From contig NZ_CP037922.1 of assembly GCF_004355185.1 (NCBI RefSeq), positions 62,001 to 126,000 on the forward strand: a DNA stretch of 64,000 bases, in the 5' to 3' direction. This DNA comes from Hymenobacter radiodurans (lineage in GTDB: Bacteria; Bacteroidota; Bacteroidia; Cytophagales; Hymenobacteraceae). The notes beneath the pieces are model-generated. The model saw nothing but the letters and a program-made list of their open reading frames with translations, ran no database searches and was not told where the DNA came from. Below are positions 18,588 to 27,703 of this stretch, piece after piece. Positions within the stretch are counted from its first letter, which is position 1. Each line of letters begins with the position of its first letter. Both the position numbers and the translations under genes were made by a program.

Positions 18588-19288
18588 TTATTGGCGACCT
18601 ATGTAATAAGAAGCTCCTAGCGTGAGACTGCTCAAGCCAAAATTGGCTCCAAAGCTTGAGGTTTTAGTTTCCCTATCATATTGTCCCTCCTGTAAACTTG
18701 AAGGCTTAGTGCGAGTGCGAGAATAGCCAATACTACCAGCAGTCAGTTCCAAACCTAGTTTATGAGAAGGAAAGAAAACTAGTGCTGGAGTGATACTGAC
18801 ACCCCCCCATTAGTTTTACTTTTACGTTCATTATCAATTCCATCAAATGTAGTGGTAGTAACTTGATGATTTAATCCAGCTGATAATTGGCTATAAAATC
18901 CGAAGCTCTCAATCGGGAAATAGTAGTAACGCAGAAAAGGCGCTACATTATAAGTGATAGATTTTGTTATCAGTTTGTTCGGGCGGGCGGGATCGGCACT
19001 TTCAGAATAAGGCCTAATTTCTTTTGTTGTACCAAATCCAAAAGACAGCCCTGCAGCTAGATTGTCAGCTATAAAGTAACCTGCATTTGGATTGATATTA
19101 AAATTTTGATAAGTGAGCTCTATTGGGTTTGGACCGGCAGGAATGACTGACCCAACATACTTGCTCTCATTAGTAGACCAATTGTATCCAATACTTCCCC
19201 CAATTAAAGAGGTGCCTCTACTTATTTGAGCTTGAGCTATTGAGAAGTTTAGAGATAAGAGTAATGCCAGAAAAACGATCTTCTTCAT
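18588..19288 (-). CDS. Outer-membrane beta-barrel protein, frame broken as sequenced
   Basis: A signal peptide (MKKIVFLALLLSLNFSIAQA) is followed by alternating beta strands typical of small porin-like OMP_b-brl proteins (for example GGSIGYNWS, LSFGFGTT, VAPFLRYYYFP). As sequenced the frame stops at 18779. Adding one base to the C7 run 18802-18808 continues it through GLELTAGSIGYSRTRTK and SLTLGASYYIGRQ to a stop at 18588, giving 233 residues that end in a plausible last strand. Function unknown; it is likely an outer-membrane protein. Confidence 0.75.
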
Positions 19289-19401
19289 ACAGATAGTGGA
19301 AAAGGAAGTAAAGAGATAAAGTGATTGAATACCAAGCTGGCAAAGAACGCAACCCTAACTTCATCTAGTATAGTAGATATAATAATTAAATTATAATATA
19401 T

Positions 19402-19437
19402 AAAAAAGCCCCCAAACAATCGTCTGGGGGCTTTTTT
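19402..19437 (-). terminator. Terminator after tRNA-Pro(CGG)
   Basis: AAAAAAGCCCCC and GGGGGCTTTTTT arms, just beyond the 3' end of the tRNA on the minus strand; it could also serve the other direction. Confidence 0.8.
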
Positions 19438-19452
19438 GAGAGTTAGAGTAAG

Positions 19453-19526
19453 TCGGGGTGGCAGGATTCGAACCTACGGCCTCGTCGTCCCGAACGACGC
19501 GCGCTACCGGGCTGCGCTACACCCCG
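19453..19526 (-). tRNA. tRNA-Pro (CGG)
   Basis: Acceptor CGGGGTG/CACCCCG, anticodon stem CGTCG-TTCGGGA-CGACG giving anticodon CGG, T loop TTCGAAT. The 3' CCA is not encoded. Confidence 0.93.
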
Positions 19527-19569
19527 AGAGAGGTGCCGGTGGCGGCACCAAGCCTTCCTTTTACTGCCC

Positions 19570-19607
19570 AAAAAAAGCCTCCGAATCGAAATTCGAAGGC
19601 TTCTTTT
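19570..19607 (-). terminator. Terminator between the two tRNA-Pro genes
   Basis: Stem GCCTCCGAAT/ATTCGAAGGC with one internal mismatch and flanking A and T runs. It separates tRNA-Pro(GGG) from tRNA-Pro(CGG). Confidence 0.65.
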
Positions 19608-19626
19608 AAACAGCGAACTGTTTCTG

Positions 19627-19700
19627 TCGGAGTGGCAGGATTCGAACCTACGACCTCCAGCACCCCATGCTGGCGCGATACCAGGCTACGCTACACCCCG
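19627..19700 (-). tRNA. tRNA-Pro (GGG)
   Basis: Acceptor CGGGGTG pairs with CACTCCG with one G-U pair; anticodon stem CCAGC-ATGGGGT-GCTGG gives anticodon GGG. The 3' CCA is not encoded. A TATCTTTG promoter element lies just upstream. Confidence 0.93.
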
Positions 19701-19714
19701 ATAGAATCGAGTCG

Positions 19715-19722
19715 CAAAGATA
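19715..19722 (-). promoter_or_regulatory. Promoter -7 element for tRNA-Pro(GGG)
   Basis: TATCTTTG on the minus strand fits TAnnTTTG, 15 bases upstream of the tRNA 5' end. Confidence 0.6.
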
Positions 19723-19972
19723 AGAGACGATTTGGGTTTGGCACAATCTTCGGAAGGATAAAATTTGCGGCTAAAACTGATAAAGCTACCCTAACACAAA
19801 CCTAAAAATTTGATGAAAGGAAGAAGGCGTTTGCCAGCAATTAGGCTGGGCCCTACTTATCGGTTGAGGCTGAATAGAATGCAGTTGTAAAGAGGAAAAT
19901 TAGAATAGAAGAATACCAACTGCGTTATACTTTTACAGGATATTGACTTTGTCTCTTTCGTTTCGGATGCAT

Positions 19973-20446
19973 ATGAAAAAATTTACTGTATTGCTGGGCT
20001 TAGGAATGGTCTTTTTGCTAACGGTGCCAACTCTAGCCCAAACGAAAACCGCTGCGAAGCCCGTGGCACCCGCAGCTAAGCCAGCCGCCCCTGCACTAAC
20101 CGCATCGGCTGCCGCTGAGAAGTCCACCGATGCTGCTGAGCCAGCTACTGGTGTCCCTTCCTTGATAACTGATAAGATGGAAGCGCCAGCCGCCACTTCT
20201 GGAGCACTTAAGGTGAGTTTGGATAACAACCCGTTAACCAAGAGCCTTATCGTGCGCACCGACGCCGCCGGTCCTACCCGCGTGGAAATAAACGACGGCG
20301 AAGGCCGACCTGTACTGACGCGAAATATGATGGTTGGTAATAAGCCGACCTCACTCGACGTAAGTCGCTTGCCTGCTGGCTACTACATTGTACAATGCAC
20401 CGCCGGCGAACGAAAAGGTATGCGCCGGGTGATGCTTGGTCAATAA
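19973..20446 (+). CDS. Small secreted protein with T9SS-type C-terminal domain
   Basis: ATG 19973 gives a signal peptide (MKKFTVLLGLGMVFLLTVPTLA), then an Ala/Pro/Lys-rich linker of about 55 residues, then one beta-rich domain (about LKVSLDNNPLTKSLIVR to the end) with NDGEGRPVL, LDVSRLPAGYYIVQCTAG and a terminal KGMRRVMLGQ. The last part resembles the type A sorting domain of type IX secretion cargo. There is no recognisable effector domain between signal and tail. Upstream in-frame ATGs (19943, 19967) would put extra residues before the signal peptide. Confidence 0.65.
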   Translation: MKKFTVLLGLGMVFLLTVPTLAQTKTAAKPVAPAAKPAAPALTASAAAEKSTDAAEPATGVPSLITDKMEAPAATSGALKVSLDNNPLTKSLIVRTDAAGPTRVEINDGEGRPVLTRNMMVGNKPTSLDVSRLPAGYYIVQCTAGERKGMRRVMLGQ

Positions 20447-20451
20447 TAGCA

Positions 20452-20501
20452 ACGACACAAAAAAGCCCCCCAGAACAAGTCTGGGGGCTTTTTTGTGTCG
20501 T
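20452..20501. terminator. Bidirectional terminator, 19-bp perfect stem
   Basis: Arms 20452-20470 and 20483-20501 pair perfectly (ACGACACAAAAAAGCCCCC and its complement) between the T9SS-tail gene and the convergent ABC exporter gene. Confidence 0.9.
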
Positions 20502-20511
20502 AATGCCAACC

Positions 20512-22295
20512 TTACACTTCTTCCGTCTGCAGCTGCCGTTCGTAGAGAGCACGGTAGAGGCCATTTGCGTCCGCCATCAGTGCAGCGTGGGTGCCATGCT
20601 GCACAATCTGGCCGTCGTCGAGCACAAGAATCTCATCAGCTAGCTTCACCGATGATACTCGATGAGAGATAATCAGACTGGTGCGGTTGGCCATAATGCG
20701 TTGAAGGCTACCCAGAATGGCATTCTCCGTGTTGGTATCTACAGCTGAGAGCGAGTCATCCAGAATCAGAATTTTGGGCTCCTTAACCAAAGCTCGGGCA
20801 ATACTGACGCGCTGTTTTTGCCCCCCAGACAGCGTAATGCCTCGCTCACCGAGCTTGGTGTCGAAGCCCAGCGGAAACTGTACGATGTTATCGTACACGT
20901 TGGCGTCTTTGGCCGCTTGCAGCATTCTTTCCTCCGTCGGGTTTTCGAGGCCGAAATTGATATTGTTGCGGATAGAGTCCGAAAACAGGAACACATCCTG
21001 GGGTACGTAGCCAATTTGCTCCCGCAACGACGTCAGGGCATAGTCGCGCACATCGGTACCGTCTACCAGAATGCTGCCGTCGGTTACATCGTAAAGACGA
21101 CAAAGCAGGGCCGCTACGGTGCTTTTGCCTGAGCCCGTATTGCCGATAACCGCCAGCGTTTGACCGGGCCGAATCCGGAAGCTGACGTTTTTAAGAGCCT
21201 GAATACCAGTGTCGGGATATGTGAAAGACACATTGTCGAATACGATATCACCTTGAATGTCGCGCTCTACATTTTGGCGGGAGATGATGTCCGTCTTCTG
21301 ATTCATGAACTCGTTGATGCGTGCCTGTGAAGCTTCTGCCCGCTGCACGAGGCTGCTAGTCCAGCCCAGGGCCGTAACGGGCCAGGTAAGCAGGTTTACA
21401 TAAATCAGAAACTCGGCAATACTGCCTACGCTGATAGTGCCACGAATAACTTCCTGTCCCCAATCCAGACGGTGATAATGGTGCTTAAGCCGACTAGAAA
21501 CAGAATCAGCGGGAAAAACAGGGAGTTCACAAAGTTCAGACTCAATGACTTCTCCCGGTAGTTGTCGCTAGCGACGGTGAACTGCTGGTGCGAATCTTCT
21601 TCACGGACAAACGACTTCAGTACTCGGATGCCCGAAAACGCCTCCTGCACGAACGTTGTCATGCTAGAGAGTGAGCGTTGAATTTCATCCGACTTGCGCT
21701 CAATCAGATTATTGACGTAGAAAATGCTGATAGAGAGAATCGGCAGCGGCAAAAGTGTGTAAATCGTCAGCTTCACGTTCACCATCAGCATCAGCGGGAT
21801 GATGAGCACAAATAGAACGACGAGCTGCAGGAAGTACATGATGGCCGGCCCGATGTACATGCGCACCCGGCCCACGTCCTCGGAGATGCGCGACATCAGG
21901 TCGCCGGTATTGTGGCGCCGGTAGAAGCTCAGCGGCAACGATTGGTAATGCTGAAAAATCTCGTTCTTCTGGTCGTTCTCTACCCGCCGCGACATCACAA
22001 TGAGCGTCTGGCGCATGAAGAACAGGAAAATGCCCCGCAGCAGCGCCATAATTACAATGAGCAGACCGTAAAGGAGCACGTTGCGCCCAAACAGCTCGTA
22101 CACGCCGCTTTGCGCCTGCGTGCCGGCAAAAAGGTGATACAAGTCGATGCCTTCATTCACCAAATCGAAGGCGTAGCGCACGATTTGGGCCGGGAAAATA
22201 GCCAGCAGCGTCGACAGCGCCACGAATAGCACCCCGCCCAGGAAATGCCATTTATAGCGATACAAATACTTATTGGTAGAGGCAAGAGCGCGCAC
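20512..22295 (-). CDS. ABC exporter half-transporter, frame broken as sequenced
   Basis: The transmembrane domain (from ATG 22295) and the nucleotide-binding domain are in different frames. Adding one base at the C4 run 21458-21461 (G on the coding strand) reads VWIGGQEVIRGTISVGSIAEFLIYVN and joins them into 594 residues. The NBD has Walker A GNTGSGKST, signature LSGGQKQR (encoded across a copy of the dispersed 11-mer) and Walker B ILILDDSLSAVD. The family is the MsbA/MdlA-type exporters. Asp-Asp in place of the usual Asp-Glu in Walker B suggests a degenerate site and possible heterodimer formation. Confidence 0.85.
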
Positions 22296-22381
22296 AGGTC
22301 GAGGGGTTGGGATGGGGTAGCGAAGGGAGTCGCCAAGCGGTGTAAGCCCGACGGCTGGGGGGCAAAATCAGAAAATCGGGT

Positions 22382-22389
22382 TACTTTTG
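22382..22389 (+). promoter_or_regulatory. Possible promoter -7 element merged with the C-run motif
   Basis: TACTTTTG followed by CCCCC points towards the leucine dehydrogenase gene, 175 bases downstream. Confidence 0.35.
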
Positions 22390-22563
22390 CCCCCAAATTG
22401 AGGGGTAATGCTAAGCTCCAGCTCCGCAAATCGTCGTACGTCTAACGTTAGTTACGACCACAACGATTCACCATGTTGGAGCTTCGTCTTGCCCTCAAAG
22501 ATACAACAACCGCTTTCCACCCAGTTTACCTTCCCACCCACCCAATTTTAATTTTTGTCCCGC

Positions 22564-23655
22564 ATGGTTGAAATCCAAGAGTTGACCAATACTTCGGTCT
22601 TCGGTCAGATTGCCGAGCATCAACACGAACAGGTCGTATTCTGCCACGACCACGAAACTGGCCTCAAGGCCATTATCGGTATTCACAACACGGTGCTTGG
22701 CCCAGCTTTGGGCGGTACTCGCATGTGGGAATACGCTTCCGACGCAGAAGCCCTGAACGACGTGCTGCGTTTATCACGCGGCATGACCTACAAGGCAGCC
22801 ATTTCGGGCTTGAACCTAGGCGGTGGCAAAGCCGTCATCATTGGCGACGCCAAAACGCAAAAAACCGAAGCCTTGCTACGCAAGTTTGGTCGCTTCGTGA
22901 AGAATCTCAACGGCAAGTATATCACGGCCGAAGACGTAGGGATGACGACCAAGGATATGCAGTATATCCGCATGGAAACCAAGCACGTAGCTGGCCTTCC
23001 TGAGAGCATGGGCGGTTCTGGCGACCCTTCACCCGTGACGGCTTTTGGTACCTATATGGGTATGAAAGCCGCTGCCAAGAAAGCCTTTGGATCGGAGAGC
23101 TTGGCTGGCAAGCGCATTGCGGTGCAGGGCGTAGGCCACGTGGGGGGCTATTTGTTGGAGCACCTCATTAAGGAAGGCGCCAAAATTGTGCTGACCGACT
23201 ACTACGAGGACCGCAAGCTAGAAATGGCGGCCAAGTATAACGCGGTAGCCGTGGGCCTCGATGAAATCTACGATCAGGAGGTAGATATCTACTCACCTTG
23301 CGCGCTGGGTGCCACCATCAACAGTGACACAATTGACCGCTTGAAGTGCCGCGTTATTGCGGGCTGCGCCAACAACCAGCTGCAGGACGAGAACGTGCAT
23401 GGGCCGGCGCTGGTAGAGCGCGGCATCATTTACGCTCCCGACTTCCTTATTAATGCTGGGGGGCTAATTAATGTCTACTCCGAGGTAATTGGCGGTAGCC
23501 GCAAGTCGGCCCTGAGCCAGACTGAAAAGATTTACGACTTCACCACAGAAGTGCTTAACAAGGCTGAGCTTGAGGGAATTCATCCTCAAAAAGCCGCTAT
23601 TCGCCAAGCTGAGCAGCGTATTGCTGCATTAGGCAAGGTAAAATCAACTTATTAA
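22564..23655 (+). CDS. Leucine dehydrogenase (Glu/Leu/Phe/Val dehydrogenase family)
   Basis: ATG 22564 is preferred to an in-frame TTG three codons upstream. The 363-residue length, the opening MVEIQELTNTSVFGQIAEHQHEQVVF and the glycine-rich GLNLGGGKAVIIGD with its catalytic Lys, plus Asp in AEDVGMTTKDM, fit branched-chain amino-acid dehydrogenases rather than GDH. The Rossmann motif is VQGVGHVGGYLLEHL. It reversibly deaminates leucine-type amino acids with NAD. It stands alone upstream of nusB, a common order in Bacteroidota. Confidence 0.88.
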   Translation: MVEIQELTNTSVFGQIAEHQHEQVVFCHDHETGLKAIIGIHNTVLGPALGGTRMWEYASDAEALNDVLRLSRGMTYKAAISGLNLGGGKAVIIGDAKTQKTEALLRKFGRFVKNLNGKYITAEDVGMTTKDMQYIRMETKHVAGLPESMGGSGDPSPVTAFGTYMGMKAAAKKAFGSESLAGKRIAVQGVGHVGGYLLEHLIKEGAKIVLTDYYEDRKLEMAAKYNAVAVGLDEIYDQEVDIYSPCALGATINSDTIDRLKCRVIAGCANNQLQDENVHGPALVERGIIYAPDFLINAGGLINVYSEVIGGSRKSALSQTEKIYDFTTEVLNKAELEGIHPQKAAIRQAEQRIAALGKVKSTY

Positions 23656-23770
23656 TTGCGTTGCGCGTTGTGGGTTGCCTTTTGACCGGTAACAGAACAG
23701 CTTTTTTATAGAGCAGTATCTTCTGACTGACAACAGGCAACTCACAACTCGTAACAGACACCACACCAGA

Positions 23771-24955
23771 ATGCTCAATCGTCGCTCGCTTCGCATCAAG
23801 GTTATGCAGGCCCTATACGCTTACCATCAGGCAGTAGGGTCAGATTTTCTGCTGGCCAATGACCGCATTGCCGAGGAATTTGCCCCCGACCTCACTTCCC
23901 CCGAACCCCAGGACCGCAAGGTGCTGCAAGGTCAGCGCAAGCTGGCCGAGGTCATCTTTAAGGAATGGCATAAGACCAAAGCTGACCCGGAAAAAACCGA
24001 AGATGTTGCCGTAAACGAGGCTGTGGCCGATGCCATCAGCTTCTATGAAAAGCAGGTCAAGAAAGAAGGGACCTTCTTTGAGGGGCAAATGCTGCACGCC
24101 GCGGAGAGCATTCACGACCAATATATTCATCTGCTGAACCTGCCTACCACTTTGCTGCGGGTGATGGAAGACGAGCGCGACCGTGAAGCACGTCGGTTTA
24201 CGCCTTCTAAGGAAGCACTACTCGACACTACTCGCTTTGAGCAAAACCAAGTGCTGGAGAAGCTCGTGGGCAATAAGCAGCTGCAGGACCTCACCATTCG
24301 GCGCAAGCTGCAATGGAACGGCGAGCAGGAGATGGAAGCGCTTCGCACCGCTTGGCGTCAGGAAATAAAGCAGGACGCCGAGTTTCAGGCGTACTTGGCC
24401 GCACCGGGGGGCAATTATACCGAAGACCAGGAAGCGCTGAAGCACCTGTACAAAACCTTCGTGTTTAAGGAAGGCGCACTGGCTACCCAGCTAGATGAGG
24501 CTGACCTGAACTGGGAGGAAAATCGTCCGGTTGTGAAAAACCTAGTGGTGAAGACTATAAAGATGCTCGACGAGGCGGCCGACGAGAATCTTGAGCTTAT
24601 GGCACTGTCAGCCAACTGGGCCGAGGACAAGGAATTTGCCCAAAGCCTTTATCAGCAAACGCTTGCGGATGACGAGCGCTACGAAAAGCTGATTGCCGAG
24701 TCAGTACAGAACTGGGATGTGGAGCGCGTAGCCCAACTCGACAAGATCGTGCTGAAGATGGCCCTCTGCGAAATGCACCTTTTCCGTAGCATTCCGGTGA
24801 AGGTGACCATCAACGAGTACATCGAAATTAGCAAGATGTATAGCACACCTAAAAGCAAGCAGTTTATCAACGGTATTCTGGACAAGCTGGCCCAGGATTT
24901 GACGGCTAGCGGTGCTATCCGCAAGTCGGGTCGTGGCTTGCTTGACAATCAGTAA
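23771..24955 (+). CDS. nusB: Transcription antitermination factor NusB with long N-terminal extension
   Basis: The C-terminal about 140 residues are the helical NusB domain (NWDVERVAQLDKIVLKMALCEM, SIPVKVTINEYIEISKMYSTPKSKQFINGILDKL). NusB binds boxA RNA with S10 in antitermination complexes. At 394 residues it is far longer than the roughly 140-residue enterobacterial protein; the extra N-terminal helical region begins MLNRRSLRIKVMQALYAY, itself NusB-like, and is typical of Bacteroidota. It heads the nusB-ytxH-icd-DUF1573-yajC-ybbR-coaE stretch. Confidence 0.9.
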   Translation: MLNRRSLRIKVMQALYAYHQAVGSDFLLANDRIAEEFAPDLTSPEPQDRKVLQGQRKLAEVIFKEWHKTKADPEKTEDVAVNEAVADAISFYEKQVKKEGTFFEGQMLHAAESIHDQYIHLLNLPTTLLRVMEDERDREARRFTPSKEALLDTTRFEQNQVLEKLVGNKQLQDLTIRRKLQWNGEQEMEALRTAWRQEIKQDAEFQAYLAAPGGNYTEDQEALKHLYKTFVFKEGALATQLDEADLNWEENRPVVKNLVVKTIKMLDEAADENLELMALSANWAEDKEFAQSLYQQTLADDERYEKLIAESVQNWDVERVAQLDKIVLKMALCEMHLFRSIPVKVTINEYIEISKMYSTPKSKQFINGILDKLAQDLTASGAIRKSGRGLLDNQ

Positions 24956-25099
24956 TGGTTAAAGCTTAGTACAAGCAGAAAGCAAGCGAGACATCGACCC
25001 ATTATTCGGTTGACTATATATCTCATTTTGCGTCTTTGCGTACTCAGTAGTAACTAACGTCTCATTTCTCACCTGTTTGTACTCACTTCTCTAAAAAAT

Positions 25100-25411
25100 A
25101 TGGGTAGCAAAACCACTACCGGCCTTGTGTGCTTCGCGGGCGGTGCCCTTACCGGAGCCGTTTTGGGTCTGCTGTACGCGCCTGAAAAAGGCCGCGAAAC
25201 CCGCAGCTGGCTTAGTTATCAGCTTGAAAAGTACCGTGAGGTGCTAGCTGATCTTACCGAAAGCTTAGTGACGAGCCGGGTAGATGCCGGCCCATCCACA
25301 GCCAAGTCGGAGGGGCAGAAAGTAATTCGCGAAGCCAAAGACAAAGCGGAGCAACTGCTCGGCGATGTCGACCAGCTCATCAACCAAATCAATTCCCGTA
25401 AGACGGTTTAG
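25100..25411 (+). CDS. YtxH-domain protein
   Basis: The 103-residue protein has a Gly/Ala-rich hydrophobic N-terminus (GLVCFAGGALTGAVLGLLYAPEKGRETR), the YtxH signature, and a charged helical tail. Such small proteins are often stress- or envelope-related in Bacillota and Bacteroidota, without a defined biochemical role. It lies 144 bases downstream of nusB. Confidence 0.8.
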   Translation: MGSKTTTGLVCFAGGALTGAVLGLLYAPEKGRETRSWLSYQLEKYREVLADLTESLVTSRVDAGPSTAKSEGQKVIREAKDKAEQLLGDVDQLINQINSRKTV

Positions 25412-25430
25412 ATAATGCGCTGATTTGACG

Positions 25431-25479
25431 GTGTGCTGATGTGCTTAGGATGGTTCTCCATCGGGGCGCATCAGCACAC
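25431..25479. repeat. Inverted repeat downstream of the ytxH-like gene
   Basis: GTGTGCTGATG (25431-25441) and CATCAGCACAC (25469-25479) are perfect inverse complements around 27 bases. There is no T-run, so termination is uncertain. Confidence 0.5.
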
Positions 25480-25577
25480 TCGCATTTCACGCAACCAAGT
25501 AACGGCTGCACTTTACCTAAAAATGCCGATTCGTTTTGCGGCACATTTGCACATCAAACAATCAGTAGATCAATAGA

Positions 25578-26579
25578 ATGCATACAATCACCCTTATTCC
25601 CGGCGACGGCATCGGACCCGAAATCACGAAGGCCGTTACGGATATTTTCAGTGCCGCCCAGGTGCCCGTGCAGTGGGAAGAGCAGAACGCTGGCCAAACG
25701 ACTTTCGACCAATCGGGCGAGTTGATTCCGCAGGCGTTGCTGGATTCGTTGGAGAAAAACCGCGTGGCCCTGAAAGGCCCCATCACGACGCCCGTAGGCA
25801 AAGGATTCCGCAGTATCAATGTATCACTGCGCCAGAAGTACGATCTGTACCAAAACGTGCGCCCATCCAAGACCAACCCTGGCATTGTGACGCGCTACGA
25901 AGGGATTGACTTGGTGCTGTTTCGCGAAAATACCGAGGGCTTATACTCAGGCCTCGAAGTATGGGATGAGCGCTTAGGCATTGCCGACTCTTTCAACCGC
26001 ATCACAGTGGAGGGCTCGCGCAAAATTTGCCGGGCGGCGTTTGCGTACGCGGCCAAGCATAACCGCAAAAAGGTGACGCTGGCGCACAAGGCTAACATCC
26101 TCAAGATGGCGGGTACACTTATGATCAATGCCTGCAAAGAGGCGGCCGCTGAGTTTCCGCAAATTCAGTTTGAGGATAAGATTATTGATAACATGTGCAT
26201 GCAGCTCGTCAATAAGCCCGAGCAGTTTGATGTTATCGTGACGACCAACCTCTTCGGTGATATTCTGTCTGACCTTTGCGCTGGCCTCGTAGGGGGCTTA
26301 GGCGTAGTAGCGGGGGCCAATATTGGCGATGATATGGCCGTATTTGAAGCGGTGCACGGCTCGGCTCCTGACATTGCCGGCCAAGGCAAAGCTAATCCTA
26401 CGGCTTTGCTCCGCTCAGCCCTGATGATGCTGCACCACCTCGGCGAGCACACGCACGCCGACCGCCTCGAAGCTGCCTTGGACGCTACCTTGCTGCAAAA
26501 GGAAAAGTGTACTGGCGACTTGGGAGGTAAGGCCTCAACCAGCGAATTTGCCCAGGCGGTAATTGATAATTTGAAATAG
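25578..26579 (+). CDS. NAD-dependent isocitrate dehydrogenase
   Basis: The 333-residue protein starts MHTITLIPGDGIGPEI and carries NLFGDILSDLCAGLVGGLGV and EAVHGSAPDIAGQGKANP, signatures of the isocitrate/isopropylmalate dehydrogenase family. The NVRPSKTNPG and FRENTEGLYSGLE segments favour the NAD-dependent isocitrate type over isopropylmalate dehydrogenase. It decarboxylates isocitrate to 2-oxoglutarate in the TCA cycle. No leu genes are nearby, which supports this. A half-terminator follows the stop codon directly. Confidence 0.85.
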   Translation: MHTITLIPGDGIGPEITKAVTDIFSAAQVPVQWEEQNAGQTTFDQSGELIPQALLDSLEKNRVALKGPITTPVGKGFRSINVSLRQKYDLYQNVRPSKTNPGIVTRYEGIDLVLFRENTEGLYSGLEVWDERLGIADSFNRITVEGSRKICRAAFAYAAKHNRKKVTLAHKANILKMAGTLMINACKEAAAEFPQIQFEDKIIDNMCMQLVNKPEQFDVIVTTNLFGDILSDLCAGLVGGLGVVAGANIGDDMAVFEAVHGSAPDIAGQGKANPTALLRSALMMLHHLGEHTHADRLEAALDATLLQKEKCTGDLGGKASTSEFAQAVIDNLK

Positions 26580-26733
26580 AAAAAAGCCCCCCAGCGCCTA
26601 ATTTTGTGCGCCTCACTAGGGCCAAGTGGCTGCTAGGTGCCGGAACCCCGCCCAGCATTCACCTGTTGTAGCTTTTTTAATTGAAAACGAAGAACTTAGG
26701 CTGTCCAAATAAGATGGTCTGCTAACAAACTCC

Positions 26734-27258
26734 ATGAAACGTACCCTCATTCCCTCCTTGTTCGCCTTTGCCGTGTTGCTAGGTGCTTGCAACAATGAAA
26801 AGTCCACGGAAGTAGGCGCCGCCGGCATGAATGCTGCCGCTACTGCCGCCGATGCTACGGCCAGCCCGGTAGTTGACAACCCCAACGTGGCCAGCGAAAC
26901 GGAAGCGCCTAACCCGAATGCGCCGGTGATGACCTTCGCTGAAACCGAGCACAACTTCGGCGACATCAAGCCGGGCGAGGTAGTGAAGCACACCTTTACG
27001 TTCACCAACACCGGAAAAAGCCCCCTGCTAATTGAAAATGCAACGGCTTCCTGCGGCTGCACTACTCCTAACTGGACCAAAGAGCCCATTGCTCCCGGTG
27101 GTAAAGGAACCATTGATGTGCAGTTTGACAGCCAAGGCAAAACTGGCCTTCAGAACAAGCAAATAGCTATTCGGGCCAACACTCAGCCTACTATCACCCA
27201 GATTGCTATTCGGACCAACATCCTGCCTGACGGCCAAAACGGACCGTTAGCTCAATAA
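26734..27258 (+). CDS. DUF1573 lipoprotein
   Basis: A lipoprotein signal peptide (lipobox LLGAC) is followed by an Ala-rich linker and one DUF1573 Ig-like domain (FAETEHNFGDIKPGE, FTNTGKSPLLIENATASCGCTTP). DUF1573 proteins are abundant in Bacteroidota; the conserved CGCT is diagnostic, the function unknown. It precedes yajC, with a terminator between them. Confidence 0.9.
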   Translation: MKRTLIPSLFAFAVLLGACNNEKSTEVGAAGMNAAATAADATASPVVDNPNVASETEAPNPNAPVMTFAETEHNFGDIKPGEVVKHTFTFTNTGKSPLLIENATASCGCTTPNWTKEPIAPGGKGTIDVQFDSQGKTGLQNKQIAIRANTQPTITQIAIRTNILPDGQNGPLAQ

Positions 27259-27267
27259 AACGGTAAG

Positions 27268-27300
27268 CAAGAGCGGCCCACAAGCCGCTCTTGTTATTTT
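27268..27300 (+). terminator. Terminator after DUF1573 gene
   Basis: CAAGAGCGGC pairs perfectly with GCCGCTCTTG around a 6-base loop, followed by a T-rich tail. Confidence 0.8.
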
Positions 27301-27367
27301 TGCTGACCCGGGCGCCGCCAGCTCTTTGGTGGCCGCGGCGTTTTTTCTTCAACCCAACACCTCTCCG

Positions 27368-27684
27368 ATGTTCCTCACGCTTTTATTGCAAGCCCCGGCG
27401 GGGGCATTACCCAGTTTCTGTTTCCGGTGGCTATTGCCGCCGTGGTTTATTTCTTCATGATCCGGCCTCAGCAGAAGCGGGCGGCTACGGCACGTAAGTT
27501 CCGCGAGTCGCTGACCAAAGGTGCTACGGTGGTTACGATTGGTGGCCTGCATGGCAAAATCGTGGATGTGCACGAAGAATCAGTGATTATTGAAGTAGAC
27601 CGAGGCACCCGCCTCAAGTTTGACCGTAGCGCTATCGCGCGGGAAGTAACGCCGGCCGCGAAGGCTCCTGTAACGACGCCCTAA
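27368..27684 (+). CDS. yajC: Preprotein translocase subunit YajC, frame broken as sequenced
   Basis: YajC is a single-span SecDF partner. The first ATG at 27368 (MFLTLLLQAPAG) is out of frame with the body (PVAIAAVVYFFMIRPQQKR). Adding one G to the G5 run 27400-27404 reads APAGGITQFLFPVAIAAVVY, the expected N-terminus, and gives 105 residues. Without this the only start would be a GTG inside the membrane helix. The order with the downstream ybbR-like and coaE genes is conserved in Bacteroidota. Confidence 0.9.
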
Positions 27685-27703
27685 TTTCCTTAACTATACT
27701 GCT

